Origin: Pseudomaricurvus hydrocarbonicus
Lineage (GTDB): Bacteria; Pseudomonadota; Gammaproteobacteria; Pseudomonadales; Cellvibrionaceae
NCBI RefSeq assembly: GCF_011602365.1
Contig: NZ_JAAONZ010000004.1
Coordinates: 1 to 64,000, forward strand
Reading direction: 5' to 3'
Length of the DNA: 64,000 nt
In this document: positions 45,433-52,858 of the stretch, one piece after another
How positions within the stretch are numbered: the stretch's first letter is position 1
Layout: the number at the start of each line of letters is the position of its first letter
The notes under the pieces: model-generated
What the model was told of the DNA's origin: nothing
Seen by the model: the letters and a program-made list of their open reading frames with translations, nothing else
Databases searched by the model: none
Made by a program: the position numbers and the translations under genes

Positions 45433-46050
45433 GTGGAATTAGCATGCTTGGATTTAGAAGGGGTTTTGATTCCCGAAATCTGGATTAAATTTGCAGAAAA
45501 GACGGGGATCGAAGCGCTAAAGGCGACCACTCGTGACATTCCAGATTACGATGAATTGATGACCATGCGTCTGGCTGAGCTGGACAAGCACAAACTGGGG
45601 CTCAACGAAATTCAGGAGGTCATCTCCACACTCAGCCCACTCGATGGCGCTGTAGAGTTTGTTGATTGGCTGCGAGCACGCTTTCAGGTGATTATTTTGT
45701 CTGATACCTTCTATGAATTTGCCGGTCCCTTGATGAAGCAGCTGGGTTACCCCACGTTGCTGTGTCACAAGCTCACCGTTGATGGATCCGGCCGCGTGAC
45801 GGATTACAATATCCGCCAGTCCAACCCCAAACGTCAGTCCATTGTTGCGCTGAAGTCCTTGTACTATCGCACCATTGCCGCTGGCGATTCTTACAACGAT
45901 ACCACCATGCTGGCTGAGGCCGATGCAGGTATTCTGTTTAAGGCGCCGCAGAATGTGATCACTGAATTCCCTCAGTACCCGGCAGTTCACACCTATGAAG
46001 ACTTAAAGCAGGAATTCATCAAGGCCAGCGTGCGTCCGTTAACGCTTTAA
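45433..46050 (+). CDS. thrH: ThrH phosphoserine/homoserine phosphotransferase
   Basis: A 205-residue HAD-superfamily enzyme that, in Pseudomonas aeruginosa, moves phosphate from phosphoserine to homoserine. The catalytic motif is LDLEG, with Asp7 as nucleophile and Glu9 in place of the usual second Asp, a feature of ThrH. ILSDTFYEF and AAGDSYNDTTML are motifs II and III/IV. The start is GTG at 45433, with AGGAG at 45421-45425, 7 nt upstream; length is the same as the Pseudomonas enzyme. It lies between cysH and pabB as in PAO1. Confidence 0.95.
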   Translation: MELACLDLEGVLIPEIWIKFAEKTGIEALKATTRDIPDYDELMTMRLAELDKHKLGLNEIQEVISTLSPLDGAVEFVDWLRARFQVIILSDTFYEFAGPLMKQLGYPTLLCHKLTVDGSGRVTDYNIRQSNPKRQSIVALKSLYYRTIAAGDSYNDTTMLAEADAGILFKAPQNVITEFPQYPAVHTYEDLKQEFIKASVRPLTL

Positions 46051-46206
46051 GTTCAGGCTGCCCTTAACAGGGGAAAAGCGTGTTTGCTGCTCAGGCCGTT
46101 ATGCTCGAGCAGCGTTCGCTGTGGGGGCTGATACCCCGGTTTGAGCGGTGAGCGCCAGCGCTATTGGCCGCTTGAGAGGGCAGGGTATTGGGCCCCGGGG
46201 CGGCCC

Positions 46207-47649
46207 TCAAATGTTGTTCAGCGTTTCCAGTATCACGCCTATTTTCGTGAGTGATTCCTGATACTCCTGTTCGGCCGCGGAGTCCGCAACAATACCCCCG
46301 CCGCCCCAGACAAATAACTCCTTGTGATTGGCCGCGATGGTACGAATGGCGATGTTGGTGTCCATTTTACCGTCAAACCCTATATAGCCAATGCTGCCGC
46401 AATAGACAGAACGCCGACTGACCTCCAGCTCTTCGATGATCTCCATGGCCCTGATTTTGGGGGCACCGGTAATCGACCCGCCGGGAAAGCAGGCGGCTAA
46501 CACGTCGGCAGGTGTCACGCCTGGTTGCAGTTCACCAGTGACCGTACTCACCAGATGGTGCACGTTGGCGTAGCTTTCCAGATCAAACAGTTTGGGGGTC
46601 AGGACGGTGTGTGGCTGGCAGACCTTGCTCAGATCGTTGCGGAGAAGGTCGACGATCATAAGGTTTTCCGCTTGATCTTTCGGACTGTCCAGGAGAGATC
46701 GGGCAAGCCTCTGGTCTTCTGCGGGTGAAGCCCCCCTGGGGGCCGTGCCTTTGATCGGCTGAGTCAGGATATTGACTCCATCACTCTGTATAAAGCGTTC
46801 AGGTGAGAGGCTCAATACGGTTCCGTATTCCGTTTCGAAAAAGCACGAAAACGGTGAGGGCAGCTCCTGACGCAAGACTTTGTAGGCCTCGAACAGGTCC
46901 CCCTCGTAACGGGCGCTGTAACGCTGGGCAAAGTTCGTTTGGTAACAGTCGCCTTCGGTGATGTACTGTTTGATTTGCTCTACCTTTTCAAGGTAAGAGC
47001 CTTTCTCGGTATTGCTCTTTAGCCCAGTGATGGTAAATGCGCTGCCAGGGTCTTCCTGCGACTCGGTTGTGGTTAGCCTCTGTATTAACAGGCTGGTGTG
47101 CTCGGGGTTGACCTGGTGTCTCACAATCAATGTTGAACGTTGCAGGCGGTGATCCTGGACAATAGCCCAGTCATAAACCCCCATCAGGGCTAACGGCAAT
47201 AACGAGTCATCTTGCTTTAGGTTCTTCAGGCCCTCCAGTTCTCGACCCAGGTCATAGCCCAGGTAGCCCAGTGCTCCGCCCGTAAAAGGGAGTTCTTGGT
47301 TGAGCGCTGCTGGCTGGGGGTCACCTGGTGTCAGGGGGGTTTCCTGGCGGATTGCGGCCCAGGTATTGCCATAGAAAGTCGTAGTCGCCAGGGGGCTGCC
47401 GGCTATGGAATGAGACCCTATTGCGTCGGGTGGCAGGCTTATGCAGCGAGTCCCTGTGTCGTCGGAGATGATTTGTTTGCGAGGGGCTGCGCTAAGTATG
47501 TCGAAGCGACCCTGGTTGTTGTGCTTGCTCCCGCTGTCGAGCCAGATGGGCCAGCCCATCGGGCGAATGATTGAAAAGTACTCTGAACTGTCCTCGCGGT
47601 AGGGCAGGTCATAAGTGAGTATGTTGCTTGGCGCTTGCGATTCGCACAT
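46207..47649 (-). CDS. pabB: Aminodeoxychorismate synthase component I
   Basis: A 480-residue chorismate-binding enzyme that, with glutamine amidotransferase PabA, makes 4-amino-4-deoxychorismate for folate. The PIKGTAPRG motif marks PabB rather than TrpE through its lysine; GDCYQTNFAQRYSA, ENLMIVDLLRNDLS and CFPGGSITGAPKIRAMEII are the other signature blocks. The C-terminal chorismate domain is complete. It diverges from the hydrolase gene downstream and converges with thrH. Confidence 0.95.
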   Translation of the reverse strand: MCESQAPSNILTYDLPYREDSSEYFSIIRPMGWPIWLDSGSKHNNQGRFDILSAAPRKQIISDDTGTRCISLPPDAIGSHSIAGSPLATTTFYGNTWAAIRQETPLTPGDPQPAALNQELPFTGGALGYLGYDLGRELEGLKNLKQDDSLLPLALMGVYDWAIVQDHRLQRSTLIVRHQVNPEHTSLLIQRLTTTESQEDPGSAFTITGLKSNTEKGSYLEKVEQIKQYITEGDCYQTNFAQRYSARYEGDLFEAYKVLRQELPSPFSCFFETEYGTVLSLSPERFIQSDGVNILTQPIKGTAPRGASPAEDQRLARSLLDSPKDQAENLMIVDLLRNDLSKVCQPHTVLTPKLFDLESYANVHHLVSTVTGELQPGVTPADVLAACFPGGSITGAPKIRAMEIIEELEVSRRSVYCGSIGYIGFDGKMDTNIAIRTIAANHKELFVWGGGGIVADSAAEQEYQESLTKIGVILETLNNI

Positions 47650-48350
47650 GACTCAGTTCCGGCTTGGGTCGAGGGCTCTTGGGTCTGGCGCGAGGGGCAT
47701 AGATCCAGGGCGCTAATTGGGCCTGGCCAATAAAGCAGCAGGGCCTTAAAGCGCGGCATTGTAGTGCCTCAGCCAAGGTTTTTCTATCTTTAACTGGCCC
47801 TCAATTATACCCTGTAAATCGTCGTGTGTTTGTTCTTATGGGTTCGCTGCCGCAGGAATGGATCGCTAATGGCCTCGTGAGTAATAACGGTGTCCTTTCA
47901 AGGGGTGGCCGATTGTTGTTGAAATGAATGGATGCTGTAGCACCGAGGTGAAACAGCGGGGACACTCGATGGCGACGCTTTTGGGGCGGGATTTGACGAA
48001 CTGCTATGGGTTTTTGAGGGCCGCAGTGATGCTAGGCCGGATGAATTCTATTGGCTCAAACTCTTTTCTGCAGCTAATCTTAGGGTACATTAAGAATCCC
48101 CGAGTCGACGGTTTTGCAGGTTTCACTGGCGAGTCCGGGTGGCTTAATGTGGTTTGGCTTCAACCGGTTGGGGGAGGCGCTAAGTCGGTTATATAAGGTG
48201 TTCAATGGGTGGCCTATGCGCTGCATGAAGGTATTCAGCAGCGAGTCTTTCGATGACAGATTCCGATTAAATATTCCGATCCGAGTGAATTTGGGTATTA
48301 AGTTGGTGTAGGTTCGTTTCAGATTGGTCTGCTTATGGTTGAGGTCTGTC
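47650..48350. other. Long spacer between pabB and the hydrolase-like gene
   Basis: About 700 bp. Short frames (for example 47924-48196) have no family features and ordinary composition. I see no RNA gene, repeat or terminator. It should contain divergent promoters for pabB and the hydrolase-Rieske-rraA unit. Confidence 0.4.
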
Positions 48351-49349
48351 GTGAAGAGCAGCAGTTCTTTTTTTCCCGCACGTTTAATGAGTGCTGAAGT
48401 TCAGCAAGGCTTGGCTGAAGATGTTTATCTGTTAAAGCCCAATAACAGCCTCGACCACTCGGTTGAATTGGCCTTAACGCATTTATCCCCTTTAGGTGAG
48501 TCAGAAACCTTACGGTCTCAGCGGCCTGCGCTGGTTTTGATACATGGGTGCTATCAAAATCGGAGATTATGGTGGACCGACTCCGGGCCTTGTCTCGCCA
48601 AAGAGCTGGTTTCCCATGGCATAGATGTTTGGCTTATGGAGTTGCGTGGCCACGGTGTGTCACCGGTGAATCAGTGTTATGAAGACAATACGCTCGAAGA
48701 CTATGCTCGCTATGATCTGCCGGCAGTGGACCAGTTTGTGGCGGAGCACTCCCGAGGACCGGTAAATTGGCTGGGTTACGGTACGGGGGCGGGGGCGCTG
48801 CTGGCTTCAATCGCCCTACATTCGTTGCCGTCCGAATCCACGGGGCTGGTGATGGGCATGGGGGTTCCTTTCTTCAAGTCAAACTGGTCTCGAATTCCGG
48901 GGGTGTCTACGCTGCTCGCTGCTGGCAGAGGCAAAACCGACAGCCACCTGGGGCCTGAGTCTGAGTCCATGTCGTTTTTGCAGGGCCTGGCCAAGGAGAG
49001 TCAGTGGTTTGCACGGCGCGGGGTGAGTGTCGGGGTGGACTTGTGGCGCGAGCTTACCGCTACGGGTAAGAGTATCCACTGGTTGTGCTCGGATGAGTGT
49101 CTGAACCAACTGGATGACGGGTTTAACTCCTTACAGACCCAAGGGTTGCTGCACACAGTCTTGGATGAGCCGGTACTGGATGATGAGGTCGCCCAGGAGC
49201 ACATCGTGCCCAGCTTGACGAACGCAGAAAAAGTCGACAGTCTAGCGGGCAAAATCGTTCAGCTGCTGGATACTGGAGGCGCGTCAGGCTGTGTTTCACC
49301 CACTGGAAAAACTTCATCTGTTACACGAAGGTTACAAGCGGGCATTTAA
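48351..49349 (+). CDS. Alpha/beta-hydrolase-fold protein lacking the nucleophile serine
   Basis: A 332-residue protein with clear alpha/beta hydrolase layout: ALVLIHGCYQNRRLWW (oxyanion strand/loop, about 60-75), IDVWLMELRGHGVSP (about 91-105) and the nucleophile-elbow strand VNWLGYGTGAGALLAS (about 138-153). The elbow reads G-Y-G-T-G where G-x-S-x-G is expected, so Gly144 replaces the serine. A histidine in EVAQEHIVPSL is at the usual place near the end. It may be a non-catalytic or altered enzyme. The start is GTG 48351 with GAGG 6 nt upstream. The 3' end overlaps the Rieske gene by 59 bp. Pseudomonads have an esterase-like gene before rraA. Confidence 0.8.
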   Translation: MKSSSSFFPARLMSAEVQQGLAEDVYLLKPNNSLDHSVELALTHLSPLGESETLRSQRPALVLIHGCYQNRRLWWTDSGPCLAKELVSHGIDVWLMELRGHGVSPVNQCYEDNTLEDYARYDLPAVDQFVAEHSRGPVNWLGYGTGAGALLASIALHSLPSESTGLVMGMGVPFFKSNWSRIPGVSTLLAAGRGKTDSHLGPESESMSFLQGLAKESQWFARRGVSVGVDLWRELTATGKSIHWLCSDECLNQLDDGFNSLQTQGLLHTVLDEPVLDDEVAQEHIVPSLTNAEKVDSLAGKIVQLLDTGGASGCVSPTGKTSSVTRRLQAGI

Positions 49350-49593
49350 AGTTGGCCACCTGCACCTTCTCTTGATCCAATCTGAAGGCCGTACGTTTCT
49401 CATCGAAAACCGTTGCCCTCATATGGACTCACCCCTGGGCAATGGTTCAGTCCGCCAGGACATCATTCGCTGCCCGAAGCACGGGATTGAATTCAATCTG
49501 TTAACCGGTAAGGGCAGTGCACCAGGCTGCCTGGCCCCTCTCAAAATCTTTACCCCGGCCTATGAAGGTAATCTTATCGGGATTGTGCTATAA
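49291..49593 (+). CDS. Rieske [2Fe-2S] ferredoxin-like protein
   Basis: A 100-residue stand-alone Rieske protein. The cluster motifs are CPHMDSPLG (C-x-H) and CPKHGIEF (C-x2-H), about 16 residues apart. No membrane anchor or signal peptide is present, so it is cytoplasmic and resembles the small ferredoxins of dioxygenase or nitrite-reductase systems. The start is GTG at 49291 inside the end of the hydrolase-like gene, with GGAGG at 49275-49279. No reductase or oxygenase is adjacent, so its electron partner is unknown. Confidence 0.88.
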   Translation: MFHPLEKLHLLHEGYKRAFKVGHLHLLLIQSEGRTFLIENRCPHMDSPLGNGSVRQDIIRCPKHGIEFNLLTGKGSAPGCLAPLKIFTPAYEGNLIGIVL

Positions 49594-49626
49594 CGGCGCA
49601 AATTGACAGCGTTTTTAGGAAGTTTT

Positions 49627-50115
49627 ATGGAATATATTACCCCTGACTTGTGTGATGCGTACCCTAAGCTGGTCCAGGCCGTAGACCCAATGTTCAATAA
49701 CTACGGCGGGCGACGCTCATTTGGTGGTGAGATGGTCACCATCAAATGCTTTGAAGATAATTCATTGGTGCGTGAACAGGTTGCCCAGCCGGGCAAAGGC
49801 AAGGTGTTGCTGGTGGATGCCGGTGGCTCGTTGCGCAGAGCCTGCCTGGGTGATGTGCTGGCGGAAAAGGCCGTCAAGAATGGATGGGAAGGGATCATCA
49901 TGTATGGCTGCATTCGGGATATGGATGCCATTGCGGCTTTGGATTTGGGGGTTCAGGCGTTAAATACGCACCCAATGAAAACCGAGAAAAAGGGTATTGG
50001 AGAATTAAACGTCAAAGTCACTTTTGGTGGCGTGACCTTTACCCCCGGGGAATATGTTTACGCGGACAATAACGGTGTTATTGTTTCCCCGAAAGCACTT
50101 GAGATGCCAGCGTAA
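49627..50115 (+). CDS. rraA: Regulator of ribonuclease E activity A
   Basis: A 162-residue protein of the RraA fold, a trimeric ring that binds RNase E and lowers its activity in E. coli; many bacterial homologues are instead oxaloacetate decarboxylases or HMG aldolases. [38 protein letters not shown] and [11 protein letters not shown] are strongly RraA-like. ATG 49627 with AGGA 5 nt upstream is chosen over 49603. RNase E itself is encoded 2.7 kb away. The Rieske gene ends 33 bp upstream, suggesting one transcript. Confidence 0.93.
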   Translation: MEYITPDLCDAYPKLVQAVDPMFNNYGGRRSFGGEMVTIKCFEDNSLVREQVAQPGKGKVLLVDAGGSLRRACLGDVLAEKAVKNGWEGIIMYGCIRDMDAIAALDLGVQALNTHPMKTEKKGIGELNVKVTFGGVTFTPGEYVYADNNGVIVSPKALEMPA

Positions 50116-50216
50116 TATTTGCCTTTACCGCTGCTTTTTAAACACCCGCCGAACAGGTGGCTACTTCCAGGCTGCTTGTGACGAGCTTCTCATTGATTGA
50201 GTGGTCTATCTATCTC

Positions 50217-50444
50217 TCAATCAAGGGTGACTCTGGCTGTTTGAGTGTAACTCAATGATACCCCCAACGATTTGCGCGCTTCACGGTCAGGGCCTTGTTT
50301 GCTTGGGCGGGCTTGGGCGTTCGGGTCTCTCTTCGCTTCTGGCTTCGCTTCTGGCTTCGTTACTGGGGCTTCGTTGCCGGGCCACTTCTTTTGTGTGCCG
50401 CCAGGTTCAACGCTCTCGGGTTCATCGCAGGCGTCAATAGCCAC
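50217..50444 (-). CDS. Possible small charged protein with KPEA repeats
   Basis: A 75-codon frame that starts (GTG 50444) 20 bp after tusB on the same strand. Its middle is low-complexity and highly charged (KPEAKPEAKRDP) because of 12-bp tandem repeats. There is no recognisable fold and no clear ribosome binding site. It occupies the place where tusE often lies but does not resemble TusE/DsrC. It may be non-coding; low confidence. Confidence 0.25.
   Translation of the reverse strand: MAIDACDEPESVEPGGTQKKWPGNEAPVTKPEAKPEAKRDPNAQARPSKQGPDREARKSLGVSLSYTQTARVTLD
50331..50366. repeat. 12-bp tandem repeat between rraA and tusB
   Basis: CTTCGCTTCTGG occurs at 50331-50342 and 50343-50354, with a degenerate third copy at 50355-50366. 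It lies in the convergent gap between rraA and the tus operon. Confidence 0.8.
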
Positions 50445-50464
50445 AGAGACAAGGTTTAAGGCTG

Positions 50465-50728
50465 CTACCAGCTGACAATCGGGTGATGTTCAACGCACAA
50501 TTCTACAAATTGTGGATAGGTGATGCGGTGTACGCCAGACTCGTTCGGCATCCGAACATCGCGACGGTTTAAATCTTCCGCCAGGGCATAACAGTTCTTC
50601 GGCAGTGTCTGACGGCTCGCCCATTCAACTCCGTCCTCGATTAAAACCACGCAATCGTTTTCAAGGATAACGCCGTATTGCTTTTGAAACTCTCCCTGGG
50701 GGCATTGATTGATAATGTGCAGTGTCAA
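50465..50728 (-). CDS. tusB: TusB sulfurtransferase complex subunit
   Basis: An 87-residue DsrH-like subunit of the TusBCD hexamer that relays sulfur from IscS/TusA towards tRNA 2-thiolation. LHIINQCPQGEF near the N-terminus, DCVVLIEDGVEWA and the tail YPQFVELCVEHHPIVSW follow the TusB pattern. The start is TTG at 50728 with GAGGA 7 nt upstream; the frame continues upstream only as a shadow over tusC. It is the last of tusD-tusC-tusB, 10 nt after tusC. Confidence 0.85.
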   Translation of the reverse strand: MTLHIINQCPQGEFQKQYGVILENDCVVLIEDGVEWASRQTLPKNCYALAEDLNRRDVRMPNESGVHRITYPQFVELCVEHHPIVSW

Positions 50729-50738
50729 TGGCGTGTCC

Positions 50739-51077
50739 TCAAAAGTGAAATACGGTGTCGTGAGACGCGATGAGCTGGCCGGCTTGCCGATGGTCGATGC
50801 ATTGGGTGGGCAGGATGAAATGGCTCTGATCCAGTTGCCGGGATACCAGGCTTTCGCGGAGTGCGTAGACCTCCTGAACGCCATACATGGCAAGGAGGCC
50901 AAGTTGTTCTTTGAGCTCCTGGTTGTCGGCCTCTGGCGTGAGTTGAAGCACACCATCTTCCATGAACAGAAGAGCAATCTGCTGATCAAATACACTGCAG
51001 GTTAAAATGGCATCGATGCTGTCTCTGGTGAAGAGTCGGTCCGACGGCGGGCGCTTAATGATGAACAGGATCTTCAT
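50739..51077 (-). CDS. tusC: TusC sulfurtransferase complex subunit
   Basis: A 112-residue DsrF-like subunit: KILFIIKRPPSDRLFTRDSI at the N-terminus, DQQIALLFMEDGVLQL, and MYGVQEVYALRESL in the middle. It forms the core of TusBCD with no catalytic cysteine of its own. It begins 6 nt after tusD ends and is followed 10 nt later by tusB, so the three are co-translated. Confidence 0.9.
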   Translation of the reverse strand: MKILFIIKRPPSDRLFTRDSIDAILTCSVFDQQIALLFMEDGVLQLTPEADNQELKEQLGLLAMYGVQEVYALRESLVSRQLDQSHFILPTQCIDHRQAGQLIASHDTVFHF

Positions 51078-51083
51078 GGGTTG

Positions 51084-51545
51084 CTACCGGAAGGTGATCG
51101 TTCGATCGCTATGAATGGCGGCGTCAGTGAGCTGCCCGAGTCCGGAGATTTGAAAGCCCGGCAGTAATCGCAGGCAGGCTTGTTCAGGGTGTTGGCCTTC
51201 TTCTTCACTGATCAGGCCCCGTTTCAAGGCTGCGCTAACACAGACCACCAGATCCAGCTGGTGCTGTTTGCTCAAATCGCTCCATTGTTTGCCGGTGTGG
51301 CCGTGTGGCGCAGCGTGTGTGCCAGGGGCAGAGTAGGCTGCCGCGCCTGGGGCGTTGCTGTCCGGGAGAAATGCCTGGTGCACTCCGTCGCCATAAAAAA
51401 ACACACGATAGAGGCTGTGGCCATGTGCCAGCAGTGTTTTGGCAAAGTGCAGGGCAGTTTGTCCTCCTGGTGGAGGGGCGGCGGATGACTCAGTTCCCGA
51501 GGGAGAGTGGCCTGAGGAGCTGTAGACGATCAACGAGAAGATCAT
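51084..51545 (-). CDS. tusD: TusD sulfurtransferase subunit
   Basis: A 153-residue DsrE-like subunit that receives persulfide from TusA. The acceptor cysteine is Cys102 in LVVCVSAALKRGL. FSLIVYSS, then LLAHGHSLYRVFFYGDGVHQA match TusD. The protein is about 25 residues longer than E. coli TusD (128), through Ala/Pro/Gly/His-rich insertions at about 13-28 and 63-84. It heads tusDCB; MnmA, the end user of this relay, is encoded at 62810-63958. Confidence 0.9.
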   Translation of the reverse strand: MIFSLIVYSSSGHSPSGTESSAAPPPGGQTALHFAKTLLAHGHSLYRVFFYGDGVHQAFLPDSNAPGAAAYSAPGTHAAPHGHTGKQWSDLSKQHQLDLVVCVSAALKRGLISEEEGQHPEQACLRLLPGFQISGLGQLTDAAIHSDRTITFR

Positions 51546-51596
51546 GACGTATCTGTGTGACTGGCGGCGCTGGCGAAGAATGGCAGGGCGTGCAAT

Positions 51597-51623
51597 AAAA
51601 AAAGCCCCGTAGAGGGGCTTTTT
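51597..51623 (-). terminator. Terminator after yccA
   Basis: AAAAGCCCC pairs with GGGGCTTTT around loop GTAGA; seven As on the plus strand give a T7 tract on the minus strand. It ends yccA just before tusD, so the tus genes need their own promoter. Confidence 0.92.
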
Positions 51624-51634
51624 ATGCGGCTCAC

Positions 51635-52312
51635 TTAATCGTTGCTGGTTGCGCCGATGAGGTGCAGCAGGCTGACGAACAAGTTGTAGATATTGAGGTA
51701 CAGAGACACTGTTGCCATCACGTAGTTGGTTTCACCGCCGTTAATAATGCGGCTTGTGTCATACAGGATGAAGCCTGACATCAGGAACACAATTGCGGCA
51801 CTCAATGCCAGGTGAACGCCTGCAATGTTGACACCGAAAAAGCCGGCAACCACGAGCGCCAGTGCACAGAGCACAACCACAATCAGGCCAGTGACCAGAA
51901 AGCCTCGCATAAAGCTGAAGTCTTTTTTGGTCGTCAGTACGTACCCGGACAGGCCAAAAAACACGAGCGCGGTTCCGGCCAGGGCTTGCATAACGATCTG
52001 TGAGCCGTTGGTCATTTGCAGGTAATGGTTAATGGTTGGGCCTAAAGAGGCGCCCAGTAATGCCGTAAATCCGAAAACAACGTAGATGCCACTGGCAGAG
52101 TTGGCTGTTTTGGGGAGAACAAACCAAACGATACCAATGGCCGCCAGGTTCATCATCAGGGCAACACCGTGACCAAGTCCAATGGCCATAGAAATGGCGC
52201 ACGCCACGGCACTGACACCCATAGTCATGGCCAGCAGCATGTAGGTGTTCTTCAAGACCCTGTTGGTTGAGACGCCGGTCTGCGTTCGCGTCTGTGTGTA
52301 GATCTCTTGCAT
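51635..52312 (-). CDS. yccA: Bax inhibitor-1/YccA family membrane protein
   Basis: A 225-residue inner-membrane protein with about seven transmembrane helices; E. coli YccA is a substrate and inhibitor of the FtsH protease. The C-terminal pattern GFILYDTSRIINGGETNYVMATVSLYLNIYNLF is diagnostic of the family. ATG 52312 has GGAGA 6 nt upstream; the frame is open to 52402. The tRNA-Ser/yccA/tusDCB neighbourhood matches Pseudomonas. Confidence 0.93.
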   Translation of the reverse strand: MQEIYTQTRTQTGVSTNRVLKNTYMLLAMTMGVSAVACAISMAIGLGHGVALMMNLAAIGIVWFVLPKTANSASGIYVVFGFTALLGASLGPTINHYLQMTNGSQIVMQALAGTALVFFGLSGYVLTTKKDFSFMRGFLVTGLIVVVLCALALVVAGFFGVNIAGVHLALSAAIVFLMSGFILYDTSRIINGGETNYVMATVSLYLNIYNLFVSLLHLIGATSND

Positions 52313-52490
52313 GGTCAATCTCCGTTGAGAATCGGTTCCAGTGTTTAAATTAATAATACAAACAGTGTACTTAAAATCAAGATACTTAACATAACTAATC
52401 AAGTAATGTTTTGTGGTTATAACAGATTTAATCGTTTGATTTTAAAAAAGAAAGTGGTGCTTGAGAAAGGAGTCGGTCGAAGGGGGAAAA

Positions 52491-52578
52491 TGGCGGTGGG
52501 GTAGGGATTCGAACCCTAGGAGCTGTTACACTCAACGGTTTTCAAGACCGCCGCTTTCGACCACTCAGCCACCCCACC
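52491..52578 (-). tRNA. tRNA-Ser (TGA)
   Basis: An 88-nt class II tRNA read on the minus strand. The acceptor GGTGGGG pairs with CCCCACC, followed by discriminator G and encoded CCA. Anticodon stem GCGGT/ACCGT holds loop CTTGAAA with anticodon TGA. The long variable arm is present. Confidence 0.97.
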
Positions 52579-52590
52579 GGAACGAAGCGA

Positions 52591-52618
52591 ATTATACAGA
52601 GGTTTGGCTTTACGGCAA
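52591..52618 (-). promoter_or_regulatory. Promoter of tRNA-Ser
   Basis: Read on the minus strand: TTGCCG (52618-52613), 16-bp spacer, perfect TATAAT (52596-52591). The -10 box is 12 bp from the mature tRNA 5' end, so the leader is only a few nucleotides. Confidence 0.8.
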
Positions 52619-52735
52619 CCCGCTAAGCCATTATTTTTTAAGGAAAATGAATCTTTTTTTTAAAAAGCAGATCTGTTGGGGGTGAAGGCGTGTTGAGCGG
52701 GTTTGAGTGAGCGGCGCGGTGACTTGAAAAGCCAT

Positions 52736-52771
52736 AAAAAAAGCCCCTGAGCGGGTCGCTCAGGGGCTTTT
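52736..52771 (-). terminator. Terminator after rne
   Basis: A 14-bp perfect stem (AAAGCCCCTGAGCG with its complement) and a 3-nt loop at 52740-52770; the minus strand ends in a T7 run. It lies 88 bp past the rne stop. Confidence 0.92.
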
Positions 52772-52858
52772 GGGCGGCTTGGTTAGAACCTCAACCTTGC
52801 CATCGTTTTCTGCGCTGCCGGTTAACGGCGACGACGTCACCGTTAACCCTCGCTTACT

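Noticed and set aside
47924-48196. A 90-codon frame between pabB and the hydrolase-like gene
   Set aside because: No ribosome binding site or recognisable domain, and ordinary intergenic composition.
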